A stretch of DNA of 6,359 nucleotides from an uncultured Bacilli bacterium (GTDB lineage Bacteria; Bacillota_I; Bacilli_A; RF39; UBA660), in contig CAKPCA010000032.1 in assembly GCA_934141145.1 (NCBI GenBank), positions 1 through 6,359 of the forward strand, written 5' to 3'. A model generated the notes under the pieces. That model searched no databases. It saw only the letters and a list, made by a program, of their open reading frames with translations, and was not told the origin of the DNA. The number at the start of each line of letters is the position of its first letter. The stretch's first letter is position 1. Below are positions 1 to 6,047 of the stretch, piece after piece. The position numbers and the translations under genes were made by a program.

Positions 1-869
1 CTATCTGTTATTTTTACTTTAAAATCAACATATGAATTTGTAACTGTTATGTCTTTTGCTAGTACATTTCCACTATTATCTATACCATATCCTACTATAG
101 TGCTATTTGGGAACATATCTGGAATTTTATTTCCATGTAAATCATCTATATTCACAAATCCTTTTTTACACATTTTAAATAGCTTTAATTTTGATTCAAA
201 ATAATCTTGCATATCTGGATGTTCTTTTTCGCTTATATGGTCTTCTGATAAGTTTGTGAATACTACTAAATCAAACTCACAACCATCTACTCTATGTAAT
301 TTTAAACTTTGAGATGATACTTCCATTACAACATATTCTACTTTTTGTTTTACCATTTCTGCAAATATTCTTTGCAATTCTAAACTTTCCGGTGTTGTTC
401 TATCACTATCACCCTGTCTTTCTCCATTTATGTATGTTGCAATAGTTCCAATTAAACCAACATTTTTTCCTGCTTTTTCTAGTATTTCTTTTATCATAAA
501 TGTTGTTGTTGTCTTTCCTTTTGTTCCTGTTACACCAATTAATTTAAACTTCTTTGAGGGATTTTTATAAAAATTGCATGCTGCTATAGCCAAAAATTCT
601 CTTGTATCTGGTGCCATTATTATAGTTATATCTTCTGGGAATTTTACTGTTTTTAAATCAAATCCTGCTTCTATAACTACTGCTGTTGCACCTTTTTCTA
701 TTGCTGATTCTATGAATTTGTGTCCATCTACTTCAAATCCTTTTATTGCAACAAATAAATATCCTTTTTTTATCTTTCTTGAATCACTTTCTATTCCTTC
801 TATTTCTTGTTCTAAATTTCCTTTAGCTTTTAGACCTTTTAGGCCAACTAATATACTTTTTAAATTCAT
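1..869 (-). CDS. murE: UDP-N-acetylmuramyl-tripeptide synthetase MurE (3' end beyond window)
   Basis: MurE is a cytoplasmic, ATP-dependent ligase that adds the third amino acid (meso-diaminopimelate or L-lysine) to UDP-MurNAc-L-Ala-D-Glu in peptidoglycan synthesis. I translated 289 codons from the ATG at 869-867; the frame stays open to the left edge, so the C-terminal part is missing. Residues about 1-105 form the N-terminal UDP-substrate domain. The Mur ligase P-loop GVTGTKGKTTTT lies at about 112-123. The TTPE substrate motif is at 158-161, the MurE hallmark SSQSLKLHR at 185-193, and TNLSEDH at 205-211. YFESKLKLF at 223-231 contains the lysine (about K227) that is carbamylated in this family. 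The start is supported by AGAAAGGA 9 nt upstream and a promoter at 912-940. The motif that separates diaminopimelate from lysine enzymes lies in the missing C-terminal domain, so the amino acid added cannot be read here. Identity is near certain. Confidence 0.96.
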   Translation of the reverse strand, partial: MNLKSILVGLKGLKAKGNLEQEIEGIESDSRKIKKGYLFVAIKGFEVDGHKFIESAIEKGATAVVIEAGFDLKTVKFPEDITIIMAPDTREFLAIAACNFYKNPSKKFKLIGVTGTKGKTTTTFMIKEILEKAGKNVGLIGTIATYINGERQGDSDRTTPESLELQRIFAEMVKQKVEYVVMEVSSQSLKLHRVDGCEFDLVVFTNLSEDHISEKEHPDMQDYFESKLKLFKMCKKGFVNIDDLHGNKIPDMFPNSTIVGYGIDNSGNVLAKDITVTNSYVDFKVKITD

Positions 870-911
870 AATTTCTAATCCTTTCTATTTTAGACTATTT
901 TAGATGTTATT

Positions 912-940
912 ATTATATACCTAATTTTTTTATTTGTATA
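912..940 (-). promoter_or_regulatory. Predicted sigma-A promoter of murE
   Basis: On the minus strand, a perfect -10 TATAAT (917-912) sits 17 nt from a -35-like TATACA (940-935, 4 of 6 matches to TTGACA). Transcription would start near 905, leaving a leader of about 35 nt that contains the murE Shine-Dalgarno (886-879). The promoter lies between the terminator of the upstream operon and murE, so murE has its own transcription start. The leader holds a 10-bp tandem repeat (CTATTTTAGA on the plus strand, 885-894 and 895-904). Confidence 0.65.
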
Positions 941-960
941 GGGATTTACTGGAATTTTCA

Positions 961-994
961 TAAAAAAATACCAAGTAAAATTTATTTACTTGGT
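961..994 (-). terminator. Rho-independent terminator of the glycan operon
   Basis: An inverted repeat CCAAGTAAA / TTTACTTGG (971-979 and 985-993) makes a 9-bp stem with a 5-nt loop, extendable by one A-T pair. On the minus strand it is followed by a run of seven T (968-962). It starts 7 nt after the TAG stop at 1003-1001, where an operon terminator is expected. In the plus direction no comparable T run follows. Confidence 0.85.
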
Positions 995-1000
995 TTAGTT

Positions 1001-2083
1001 CTATTTAGCATATTTTTCAATTATTTCTTTGAAGTCTTTATTTTTATAATCATTCCAAAATTGTTTTCTTTCTTCTCCCTCTGGCGTAGGTTGATTTAAT
1101 GTATATGTATGTTTTATGCAGTCCTCTATAGAGCAATTTATTATTTCTAAATCATTTTTTATTTTGTTAAACCATTCTTTTCCTTTATTGTTATTTATAA
1201 TTGTTAATGAAACTCCCTTTTCATCCTTAAACTCCGGATTTATTTCTTCAATTCCCCAAAAATCTGCTATTGTAATATCAGCTGGTCTATGTATATTTGC
1301 ATAATTACATTTGTGGCAAGACGGTCTTAAAATGTTATGCCTATAGAATAAATTTCTAAAAAATTGTGTTGAAAGTTTTGTACCATCTTCAAATATCATA
1401 GTTTCATAATGTGTATCCCAACCAAACTTTTTATCTCTAAAATCAAATTTGCTTATTTTCTTGTTATTTGTCTCTTCAATATATTTTAAAAATTCTCTAA
1501 ATATCTTCTCACTTGGAACTCCATGACATATCAAATCAATTGTATATAAATTTTCTTGATATTTATTAGAAATACACCCTTTTACTCCTGCTACTTGACA
1601 AGGTGTTCCACTAAACAATACTTTCTTTCCATTTTTCAAGTCTTCTTGTACTTTTTTTATAATATCTTTCATATCACTTTGAATGTATTTTGAACCTTTA
1701 AATTTATTTCTTTCTTCCTTGTTTTCTGCTCTGCCATGTGATACTGTAAAGTCTTTATTCAACTGAGCTCCATATATTGTTCCTCCTAAGGCTAATATAT
1801 AGTCTGATAACGCTACAAATACCCCTCCAGATCTACTTGTTAATCTTTCTTTTTCATTTTTATGTTTAACTCCATATGTTTCTATTATTTCATTCTTGGT
1901 GTCATTTTTTACATTAGGGCATACTCTTATACATGCACCACAATTTATACATTTTTCTTTATCTATATGTGGGTATCTAAATCCCTCATTGTCTTCTATC
2001 ATTCTTATTGCATTTTTAGGACAAATATTCATACATGCTGTGCATCCACTGCACTCACTTTTAATATTAGTTTCTAAGTACAT
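1001..2083 (-). CDS. FrhB/FdhB-family iron-sulfur oxidoreductase (two 4Fe-4S motifs)
   Basis: This 360-aa protein begins with two ferredoxin-type [4Fe-4S] motifs: C11-x2-C14-x2-C17-x3-C21-P and C45-x2-C48-x2-C51-x3-C55-P. Features typical of the coenzyme F420 hydrogenase/dehydrogenase beta subunit family follow: RSGGVF at 84-89, GGTIYGAQL at 100-108, FSGTPCQVAGVKG at 157-169 (C162), LICHGVPS at 184-191 (C186), CHKCNYA at 256-262 and ADITIADFWGIE at 268-279. The family name comes from archaeal enzymes using F420; nothing here shows F420 use, and homologues in Firmicutes glycan clusters are usually annotated by similarity alone. Flavin binding is plausible from the family but not visible. No signal peptide or membrane segment is seen, so it should be cytosolic. 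It is the last gene of the operon, 10 nt after the pyruvyl transferase gene. The substrate is unknown; a redox step on a sugar or its substituent is inferred from context. The family call is firm. Confidence 0.9.
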   Translation of the reverse strand: MYLETNIKSECSGCTACMNICPKNAIRMIEDNEGFRYPHIDKEKCINCGACIRVCPNVKNDTKNEIIETYGVKHKNEKERLTSRSGGVFVALSDYILALGGTIYGAQLNKDFTVSHGRAENKEERNKFKGSKYIQSDMKDIIKKVQEDLKNGKKVLFSGTPCQVAGVKGCISNKYQENLYTIDLICHGVPSEKIFREFLKYIEETNNKKISKFDFRDKKFGWDTHYETMIFEDGTKLSTQFFRNLFYRHNILRPSCHKCNYANIHRPADITIADFWGIEEINPEFKDEKGVSLTIINNNKGKEWFNKIKNDLEIINCSIEDCIKHTYTLNQPTPEGEERKQFWNDYKNKDFKEIIEKYAK

Positions 2084-2087
2084 ATTG

Positions 2088-2096
2088 CACCTCCTA
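2088..2096 (-). promoter_or_regulatory. Ribosome binding site overlapping the upstream stop codon
   Basis: TAGGAGGTG on the minus strand is both the TAG stop of the pyruvyl transferase gene (2096-2094) and the AGGAGGTG Shine-Dalgarno of the iron-sulfur protein gene, whose ATG is at 2083-2081. This fixes the start and suggests that terminating ribosomes can re-initiate at once. Confidence 0.85.
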
Positions 2097-3107
2097 TTTT
2101 AGTGCTTTTTCTAAAAATTCTTTTGATTTAATTTTTTCTTTCTCTAAATTCTGATTTGCTTTTTTATAATCTTGTTTTTTTACATTATCTATTTCTTCTA
2201 TATTATCAATTAAGCGATCTCTCATTCCAACAATATCTAATATATTTTCCATTCTTGAATTTCTATTTAGTCTAGTTATTGTATAAAATTCTTTTTCAAA
2301 AATTATTGAAAATATAGTTCCATGAAAAGAATTTGTTATTATTGCGTTTGCATTTTTTATTAGTGTTAAAAATTCTTTAGGTCCAGCACTTGATACTTGA
2401 TCACAAAAATAATTTTCCTGTTTTTTATCATTTAATTCAACAATCTTAACACCTTTTTCTGTTGATATTCTTTTAGCTATTTTTGTTAATCTTTCGTCAG
2501 GTCCTAATGCATATATTAAAATATAATCTCCATATTTATTTTCTTCTAATAAATTTTCATAATCTTTTTCCTCTAATAGCAAAGTAGGGTCAAGTGTTTT
2601 GTTTATTTCTTTATCAGTATGTTTTTGTGCATAATGTTTTAATGATTCTTCCCTAACAGATATATGATGTAATCCATTTAAAGCTCTTTTAAAATGTGCT
2701 TCTTCTTTCTCTGGCAATGATGGTATACCCATACTAACTGCATATGATATTTTCTTTCCTTTAGTATTAAAGTCTAAAAAGAATCCTTTATTAAATCCTC
2801 TGGTTATCTCTGTATTCCATATTTGATCACTTCCACAAATCCAAAAATCTATATCTAATTTTTCTAAATCTTCCTCACATGTGTACACAAATTGTTCATT
2901 ATCTGTTAATTCTTTTATAAATTCATCAAATTTTTCCCATCTTTCTTCATTTGCTTCTTTTGGGTATCCATCTGGTATAGTATGATGGTGATAATTTATT
3001 ACTTTCACGTCATATCCTAATGATTTTATATATTTTTTTAAAGCATATGCTTGTAATACAGCTCCATAATTGTGTGCATCATGAAATGTTAATATTCCTA
3101 CCTTCAT
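2094..3107 (-). CDS. Polysaccharide pyruvyl transferase family protein
   Basis: Members of this family (PF04230; CsaB, WcaK and relatives) transfer pyruvate from phosphoenolpyruvate to sugars of surface polysaccharides, forming acidic ketals; some relatives have other roles. The 337-aa protein shows the family pattern: an N-terminal Rossmann-like start MKVGILTFHDAHNYGAVLQA at 1-20, FWICGSDQIWN at 88-98, ISYAVSMGIPS at 120-130, ISVREES at 149-155, LDPTLLL at 172-178, and near the C-terminus ITNSFHGTIFS at 257-267 with the conserved SFHG (260-263). The last 30 residues are lysine- and glutamate-rich and helical in character. No signal peptide or membrane span is seen, as expected for a cytosolic enzyme acting on nucleotide- or lipid-linked sugars. 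It lies 12 nt after the GNAT gene, has an AGGAGGT Shine-Dalgarno, and is followed by the iron-sulfur protein gene. The family call is firm. The product, a pyruvate ketal or something else, is not shown by the sequence. Confidence 0.92.
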   Translation of the reverse strand: MKVGILTFHDAHNYGAVLQAYALKKYIKSLGYDVKVINYHHHTIPDGYPKEANEERWEKFDEFIKELTDNEQFVYTCEEDLEKLDIDFWICGSDQIWNTEITRGFNKGFFLDFNTKGKKISYAVSMGIPSLPEKEEAHFKRALNGLHHISVREESLKHYAQKHTDKEINKTLDPTLLLEEKDYENLLEENKYGDYILIYALGPDERLTKIAKRISTEKGVKIVELNDKKQENYFCDQVSSAGPKEFLTLIKNANAIITNSFHGTIFSIIFEKEFYTITRLNRNSRMENILDIVGMRDRLIDNIEEIDNVKKQDYKKANQNLEKEKIKSKEFLEKALK

Positions 3108-3114
3108 ACCTTTT

Positions 3115-3122
3115 ACCTCCTA
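3115..3122 (-). promoter_or_regulatory. Ribosome binding site overlapping the GNAT stop codon
   Basis: TAGGAGGT on the minus strand joins the TAG stop of the acetyltransferase gene (3122-3120) to the AGGAGGT Shine-Dalgarno of the pyruvyl transferase gene (ATG at 3107-3105). The layout is the same as at 2088-2096 and suggests translational coupling. It also decides the start of the 337-aa protein. Confidence 0.85.
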
Positions 3123-3563
3123 ATTGATTTCTTTTTGATATATATATCTGTCACCAATTTCTTCAATTTTTACAAACCCTAATCTTTCATAAAAACTTAT
3201 CGCTCTATCAAATTTTTTATATGTTTCTAATACTATTTTTTTATACTCTCTTTTTTTAGCAAAATCTAGCAATATATTCATTAAATTACTTGAGATTCCT
3301 TTTCGTCTGTATTCTTTCTGCACATACATTCCCTTTAGGAATGCTTCATTATCACCTATATTTTTTAATGAAATCGTCCCTATCACTTTTCCATCTTCTA
3401 CTGCTATCCAAAAATTTCCATTGTTTTGTTTATATGTGTCATTATCCATGTTTTCTATATTGTATTTCCATTCTTTAAATCCAAATTCTTTAACACATAT
3501 ATTAATCCAGAAGTCTATTACTTGACTTCTGAATTTTTCTTCATATTCTATATATTTAACCAT
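3120..3563 (-). CDS. GNAT family N-acetyltransferase
   Basis: This 147-aa single-domain protein has the size and pattern of Gcn5-related acetyltransferases, which move an acetyl group from acetyl-CoA to an amine. FWIAVEDGKVIGTISL at 51-66 forms the central beta hairpin. The strand FLKGMYV (75-81) leads into the acetyl-CoA pyrophosphate loop RRKGIS at 86-91, which fits the R/Q-x-x-G-x-G/A pattern except that the last small residue is Ser. The helix SSNLMNILLDFAKK follows, then IVLETYKKFDRAISFYERLGF at 110-130, the usual C-terminal motif B. The start is supported by AGAGGAAA (3580-3573) upstream of the ATG. It lies 17 nt after the glycosyltransferase gene. The substrate cannot be told from sequence; given the neighbours, an amino sugar on a glycan precursor is plausible, but many GNATs in such operons act on other small molecules. 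The family call is firm, the role is inference. Confidence 0.88.
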   Translation of the reverse strand: MVKYIEYEEKFRSQVIDFWINICVKEFGFKEWKYNIENMDNDTYKQNNGNFWIAVEDGKVIGTISLKNIGDNEAFLKGMYVQKEYRRKGISSNLMNILLDFAKKREYKKIVLETYKKFDRAISFYERLGFVKIEEIGDRYIYQKEIN

Positions 3564-3580
3564 CCCACTCTATTTCCTCT

Positions 3581-4594
3581 TTATATTTGTAGTGAAAAAT
3601 CACCCTCATTTCTTTTTTCTTTAAATGTTTTATATAATTGTTTCACTGCAGGCTTACTATATTCCTTGTCTAATAACATCATATATAAAACTGCTTTATT
3701 ATAATTATCTAGCTTGTCTATAATTCTATTTTGATATTTATTTATCAAACTTTCAAACAAATCATATTGATTTTTAAAATCATCATATACTTCTTCCAAA
3801 TCAAATGCTACTATTATTGTGTACACCCATATCATATTTATTACAAAATTATATGCATTATATAAATCTAACTCTTCATATTTTCCATCTAAATACTTGT
3901 ATTTATCATATATAACATCTAAGTAATCTTTATATGTTTTATAATTTCTTACACCAACAATGCTATCGTCTCTTCTTACGTAATAATATTTAGGCTTTTC
4001 TAATAGCACTACTTTATTAGCTTTTTCAAACAACAACAATGTTGTTGCAATATCTTCAAAATTTTTATTAGTCGGAAATTCTAATCCTTCAAATAATTCC
4101 CTTCTAAATAGTTTATTCCAAGCATAACTTTGTATATTAGTATCTATTAATAATTCTTTCATTGCATCAATTTTAGTCAATTCTTGTAGTTTCTTTGAAT
4201 CTCTTACACCTATAACTTTATCTTTATAAATTTCATAAAATGATACTATTGATATATCTGAATTATATTTCTTATTAATGTTATATAATGTTTCAAACAT
4301 ATCTTCTGCAATATAATCATCACTATCAACAAATCCTATATATTTACCGTTTGCTATCTTTAATCCTGCATTTCTTGCATCTGATAGTCCTCCATTAGAC
4401 TTATGTATTACTTTTATTCTTTTATCTTGTTCTTTTAATTCATCACATATTTTTCCAGAATTGTCTGTTGAACCATCATTTATTAAAATTATTTCTAAAT
4501 TAGTATAACTTTGACTCATTATACTTTTTATACACTTTTTTAAGTATTTTTCTACATTATACACTGGTACAATTACACTAATTAGTTCCTGCAT
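3581..4594 (-). CDS. Family 2 glycosyltransferase
   Basis: The enzyme transfers a sugar from a nucleotide donor to a glycan or lipid-linked acceptor, probably at the inner face of the membrane. The 337-aa protein has a complete GT2 (GT-A fold) catalytic domain at about 5-215. ISVIVPVYN at 5-13 binds the nucleotide, INDGSTDNS at 38-46 holds the conserved Asp, and NGGLSDARNAGL at 67-78 follows. FVDSDDYI at 88-95 carries the metal-binding DxD-type motif. NFEDIATTLLL at 178-188 contains the ED pair that usually provides the catalytic base. WNKLFRREL at 159-167 and YYYVRRDDSI at 203-212 are typical of capsule and exopolysaccharide enzymes. The C-terminal 120 residues are helical and not conserved enough to read; one hydrophobic stretch (about 250-264) is short and probably not a membrane span. 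It starts 1 nt after the stop of the preceding gene (TAA-A-ATG), with AAAGGAG at 4608-4602 inside that gene, so translation is probably coupled. Donor and acceptor are unknown. Confidence 0.93.
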   Translation of the reverse strand: MQELISVIVPVYNVEKYLKKCIKSIMSQSYTNLEIILINDGSTDNSGKICDELKEQDKRIKVIHKSNGGLSDARNAGLKIANGKYIGFVDSDDYIAEDMFETLYNINKKYNSDISIVSFYEIYKDKVIGVRDSKKLQELTKIDAMKELLIDTNIQSYAWNKLFRRELFEGLEFPTNKNFEDIATTLLLFEKANKVVLLEKPKYYYVRRDDSIVGVRNYKTYKDYLDVIYDKYKYLDGKYEELDLYNAYNFVINMIWVYTIIVAFDLEEVYDDFKNQYDLFESLINKYQNRIIDKLDNYNKAVLYMMLLDKEYSKPAVKQLYKTFKEKRNEGDFSLQI

Positions 4595-4595
4595 T

Positions 4596-5843
4596 TTACT
4601 GCTCCTTTATTTCATATTTTATTTGATTCCATATCTTATTGGTTTCTAAATATTCTTTATAATGTTTTTCTACATTTCTGTCATACTCTTCTAATATATC
4701 TGGAAGAGCTGTTAAATCACAATTTTCAAAGGCAGTACTAACTCGCTTAGCACTATTTTTTAATTTCATTTTTGATGTTTTTATTATATCATCATAATTA
4801 TCTCTATCTAAGATATAAGTTAATAATGGCTTATATTTTGTCCAACCAGTAGTTGTCTTTTTAAACCTATTTGATATTCCATTATCTTCAGTAGTTATTT
4901 TGCGAAGTCTCTTTGGATATTTTTCTTCCATCAAGAATTTAAACTTTAAAAATCCATCATGGAAATGATATACGGGTATTCTTAACACTGTTGCCCCTGT
5001 AGTTGCAAGTGCACACGAAAAAAATGTGTCTTCCCCTCTCGCTTCCGGCGGATTATAAAATGCTGGTATTTTATCTAAATGACTTAAATTTAGACATATT
5101 CCTGAACCTAACACAAAATTTTCTTTTCCTATATTTTTTACTTCTTCTACTTCTTTTTTATATGTTGCTATTGTTTCATCAGCATAACCAATTCCTGAAT
5201 CGTTTTTAAACATTGTTTGTGCTTTTTCCCAAGATATAACTTCGTTTTCTATTGATTCTATAAATTGTTGGTATATATCTTCTGTTACTATTTCATTATA
5301 TTCAACAAATGGTAATGGATTTATCATTCCACATCTATATCCATAAGTTACATCTGCTTCTTCTATATGTTTTATATGTTGTAAAACATTCTTTTGTTGC
5401 ATCCATTTTATGTTTTTTCCATCTCTTAGTGCTGCCAGTGGATATTCATCATCGTCCCAAAACAACAAATAATCGATTTTTTCTTGAACAGCCTCATATA
5501 ATATGGTATTTCTAGCTTTAGCATATCCTTTACCTATGATTAGATCTGCTTGTTCATTAGTTAATTTATGTCTTTTCTTAATTTCATTCTTTTTTTCTTC
5601 TACATATTTTGGAGTTAGGTATTTTATTTTTATATTTTTGTAAACATCTTCTTCAACCTTATAAAAATCTTCTTCTTTCGTATTTAGATAATTTAAATCA
5701 TATAATACAAAAAAAGTAAAGTTAACTTTTTTATCAAGTTCTTTTACCTGTTCTAATATATATTTATAATAGCTATTTATTATATTGCAAATATTTGGTC
5801 TTCCTGTTATATACCCTATTCCAAAGTTTATTGTTTTCTCCAT
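4596..5843 (-). CDS. Unclassified GT-A-like glycosyltransferase
   Basis: I cannot assign this 415-aa protein to a named family, but its layout resembles a GT-A glycosyltransferase. An N-terminal strand INFGIGYITGRPN (5-17) is followed by FTFFVLYDL (42-50). KARNTIL at 109-115 resembles the ARN-x-G segment of GT2 enzymes, and YLLFWDDDEYPLA at 125-137 gives a DxD-type metal site (D130-D132, E133). Then come VLGSGICLNLSHL at 244-256 and RGEDTFFSCAL at 269-279, where E271/D272 match the catalytic ED position. VYHFHDGF at 291-298 could supply a late metal-binding His. The order (ARN, DDDE, GED, H) is that of a GT2-type fold with a larger insert (about 140-240) between the metal and base motifs. The last 100 residues are charged and helical. 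No membrane span is seen. It is the first operon gene, with AAGGTGA (5854-5848) before the ATG. Glycosyltransferase is an inference from motifs; the donor is unknown. Confidence 0.72.
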   Translation of the reverse strand: MEKTINFGIGYITGRPNICNIINSYYKYILEQVKELDKKVNFTFFVLYDLNYLNTKEEDFYKVEEDVYKNIKIKYLTPKYVEEKKNEIKKRHKLTNEQADLIIGKGYAKARNTILYEAVQEKIDYLLFWDDDEYPLAALRDGKNIKWMQQKNVLQHIKHIEEADVTYGYRCGMINPLPFVEYNEIVTEDIYQQFIESIENEVISWEKAQTMFKNDSGIGYADETIATYKKEVEEVKNIGKENFVLGSGICLNLSHLDKIPAFYNPPEARGEDTFFSCALATTGATVLRIPVYHFHDGFLKFKFLMEEKYPKRLRKITTEDNGISNRFKKTTTGWTKYKPLLTYILDRDNYDDIIKTSKMKLKNSAKRVSTAFENCDLTALPDILEEYDRNVEKHYKEYLETNKIWNQIKYEIKEQ

Positions 5844-5869
5844 TTAATCACCTTAATAATTATTTTCAT

Positions 5870-5897
5870 GATGTGCTTTTTAGAAAAAAATCACATC
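5870..5897 (-). promoter_or_regulatory. Hairpin at the predicted 5' end of the operon mRNA
   Basis: GATGTG (5870-5875) and CACATC (5892-5897) form a 6-bp stem, extended past one mismatch by five T-A pairs around a 4-nt loop. The predicted start site of the minus-strand promoter (near 5896-5897) falls on the first base of the stem, so the mRNA would begin with this hairpin. It could protect the 5' end from decay, or the palindromic arms could be a protein-binding operator overlapping the start site. It is not a terminator in either direction: no T run directly follows it. Confidence 0.5.
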
Positions 5898-5902
5898 GTC
5901 TT

Positions 5903-5932
5903 ATTATATCATTTTTTGTACTTTTTTGTCAA
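5903..5932 (-). promoter_or_regulatory. Strong sigma-A promoter of the glycan operon
   Basis: On the minus strand, a perfect -35 TTGACA (5932-5927) and a perfect -10 TATAAT (5908-5903) are separated by 18 nt. The -10 is extended (TGA just upstream gives TGATATAAT). The sequence upstream of the -35 is A/T-rich. Transcription would begin near 5896, about 53 nt before the first ATG at 5843. The match to consensus suggests strong basal transcription of the five-gene operon. Confidence 0.85.
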
Positions 5933-5974
5933 TATTTCAAGTTTTTCATTTACATAACTTTGCTCTGTTTTATA

Positions 5975-6008
5975 TTGACTTTACCAAAAAAATATAATAT
6001 ATTATAAT
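5975..6008 (+). promoter_or_regulatory. Predicted promoter of the divergent membrane-anchored protein gene
   Basis: Two overlapping arrangements fit. One is TTGACT (5975-5980), 17 nt, TATATT (5998-6003). The other is TTTACC (5980-5985), 17 nt, TATAAT (6003-6008). A further TATAAT at 5993-5998 lacks a well-spaced -35. Either choice gives a leader of roughly 30-40 nt before the ATG at 6048. The -35 element is about 43 nt from the -35 of the opposite-strand operon promoter, so the two are back to back. Confidence 0.6.
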
Positions 6009-6047
6009 GGTCAAGAATATAATAATACGAAGGAAGGAAATACTAAG

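Noticed and set aside
574..903. Plus-strand open frame of 109 codons opposite the start of murE
   Set aside because: It is antisense to a clear murE reading frame, its product is low-complexity and hydrophobic as expected for the reverse of AT-rich coding sequence, and it has no ribosome binding site.
1001..2083. Reading the iron-sulfur protein as part of an F420-dependent hydrogenase or methanogen-like energy system
   Set aside because: No hydrogenase subunits, F420 synthesis genes or other partners are present; the neighbours are glycan enzymes, so the name reflects only distant family membership.
1862..2102. Two overlapping plus-strand open frames with Cys/His-rich products opposite the ferredoxin motifs
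   Set aside because: They are shadows of the iron-sulfur protein gene; the opposite strand has clear family motifs and a proper start signal.
4031..4047. Inverted repeat CAACAAC-AAT-GTTGTTG
   Set aside because: It lies inside the family 2 glycosyltransferase gene and is explained by the codons for a Thr-Thr-Leu-Leu-Leu run; no T run follows and no function is indicated.
5828..5869. Short minus-strand frame starting ATG at 5869 in the operon leader (about 13 codons, overlapping the first gene), a possible leader peptide
   Set aside because: It has no Shine-Dalgarno, since the sequence before it is the hairpin arm, and no regulatory codon pattern such as repeated rare or same amino acid codons.
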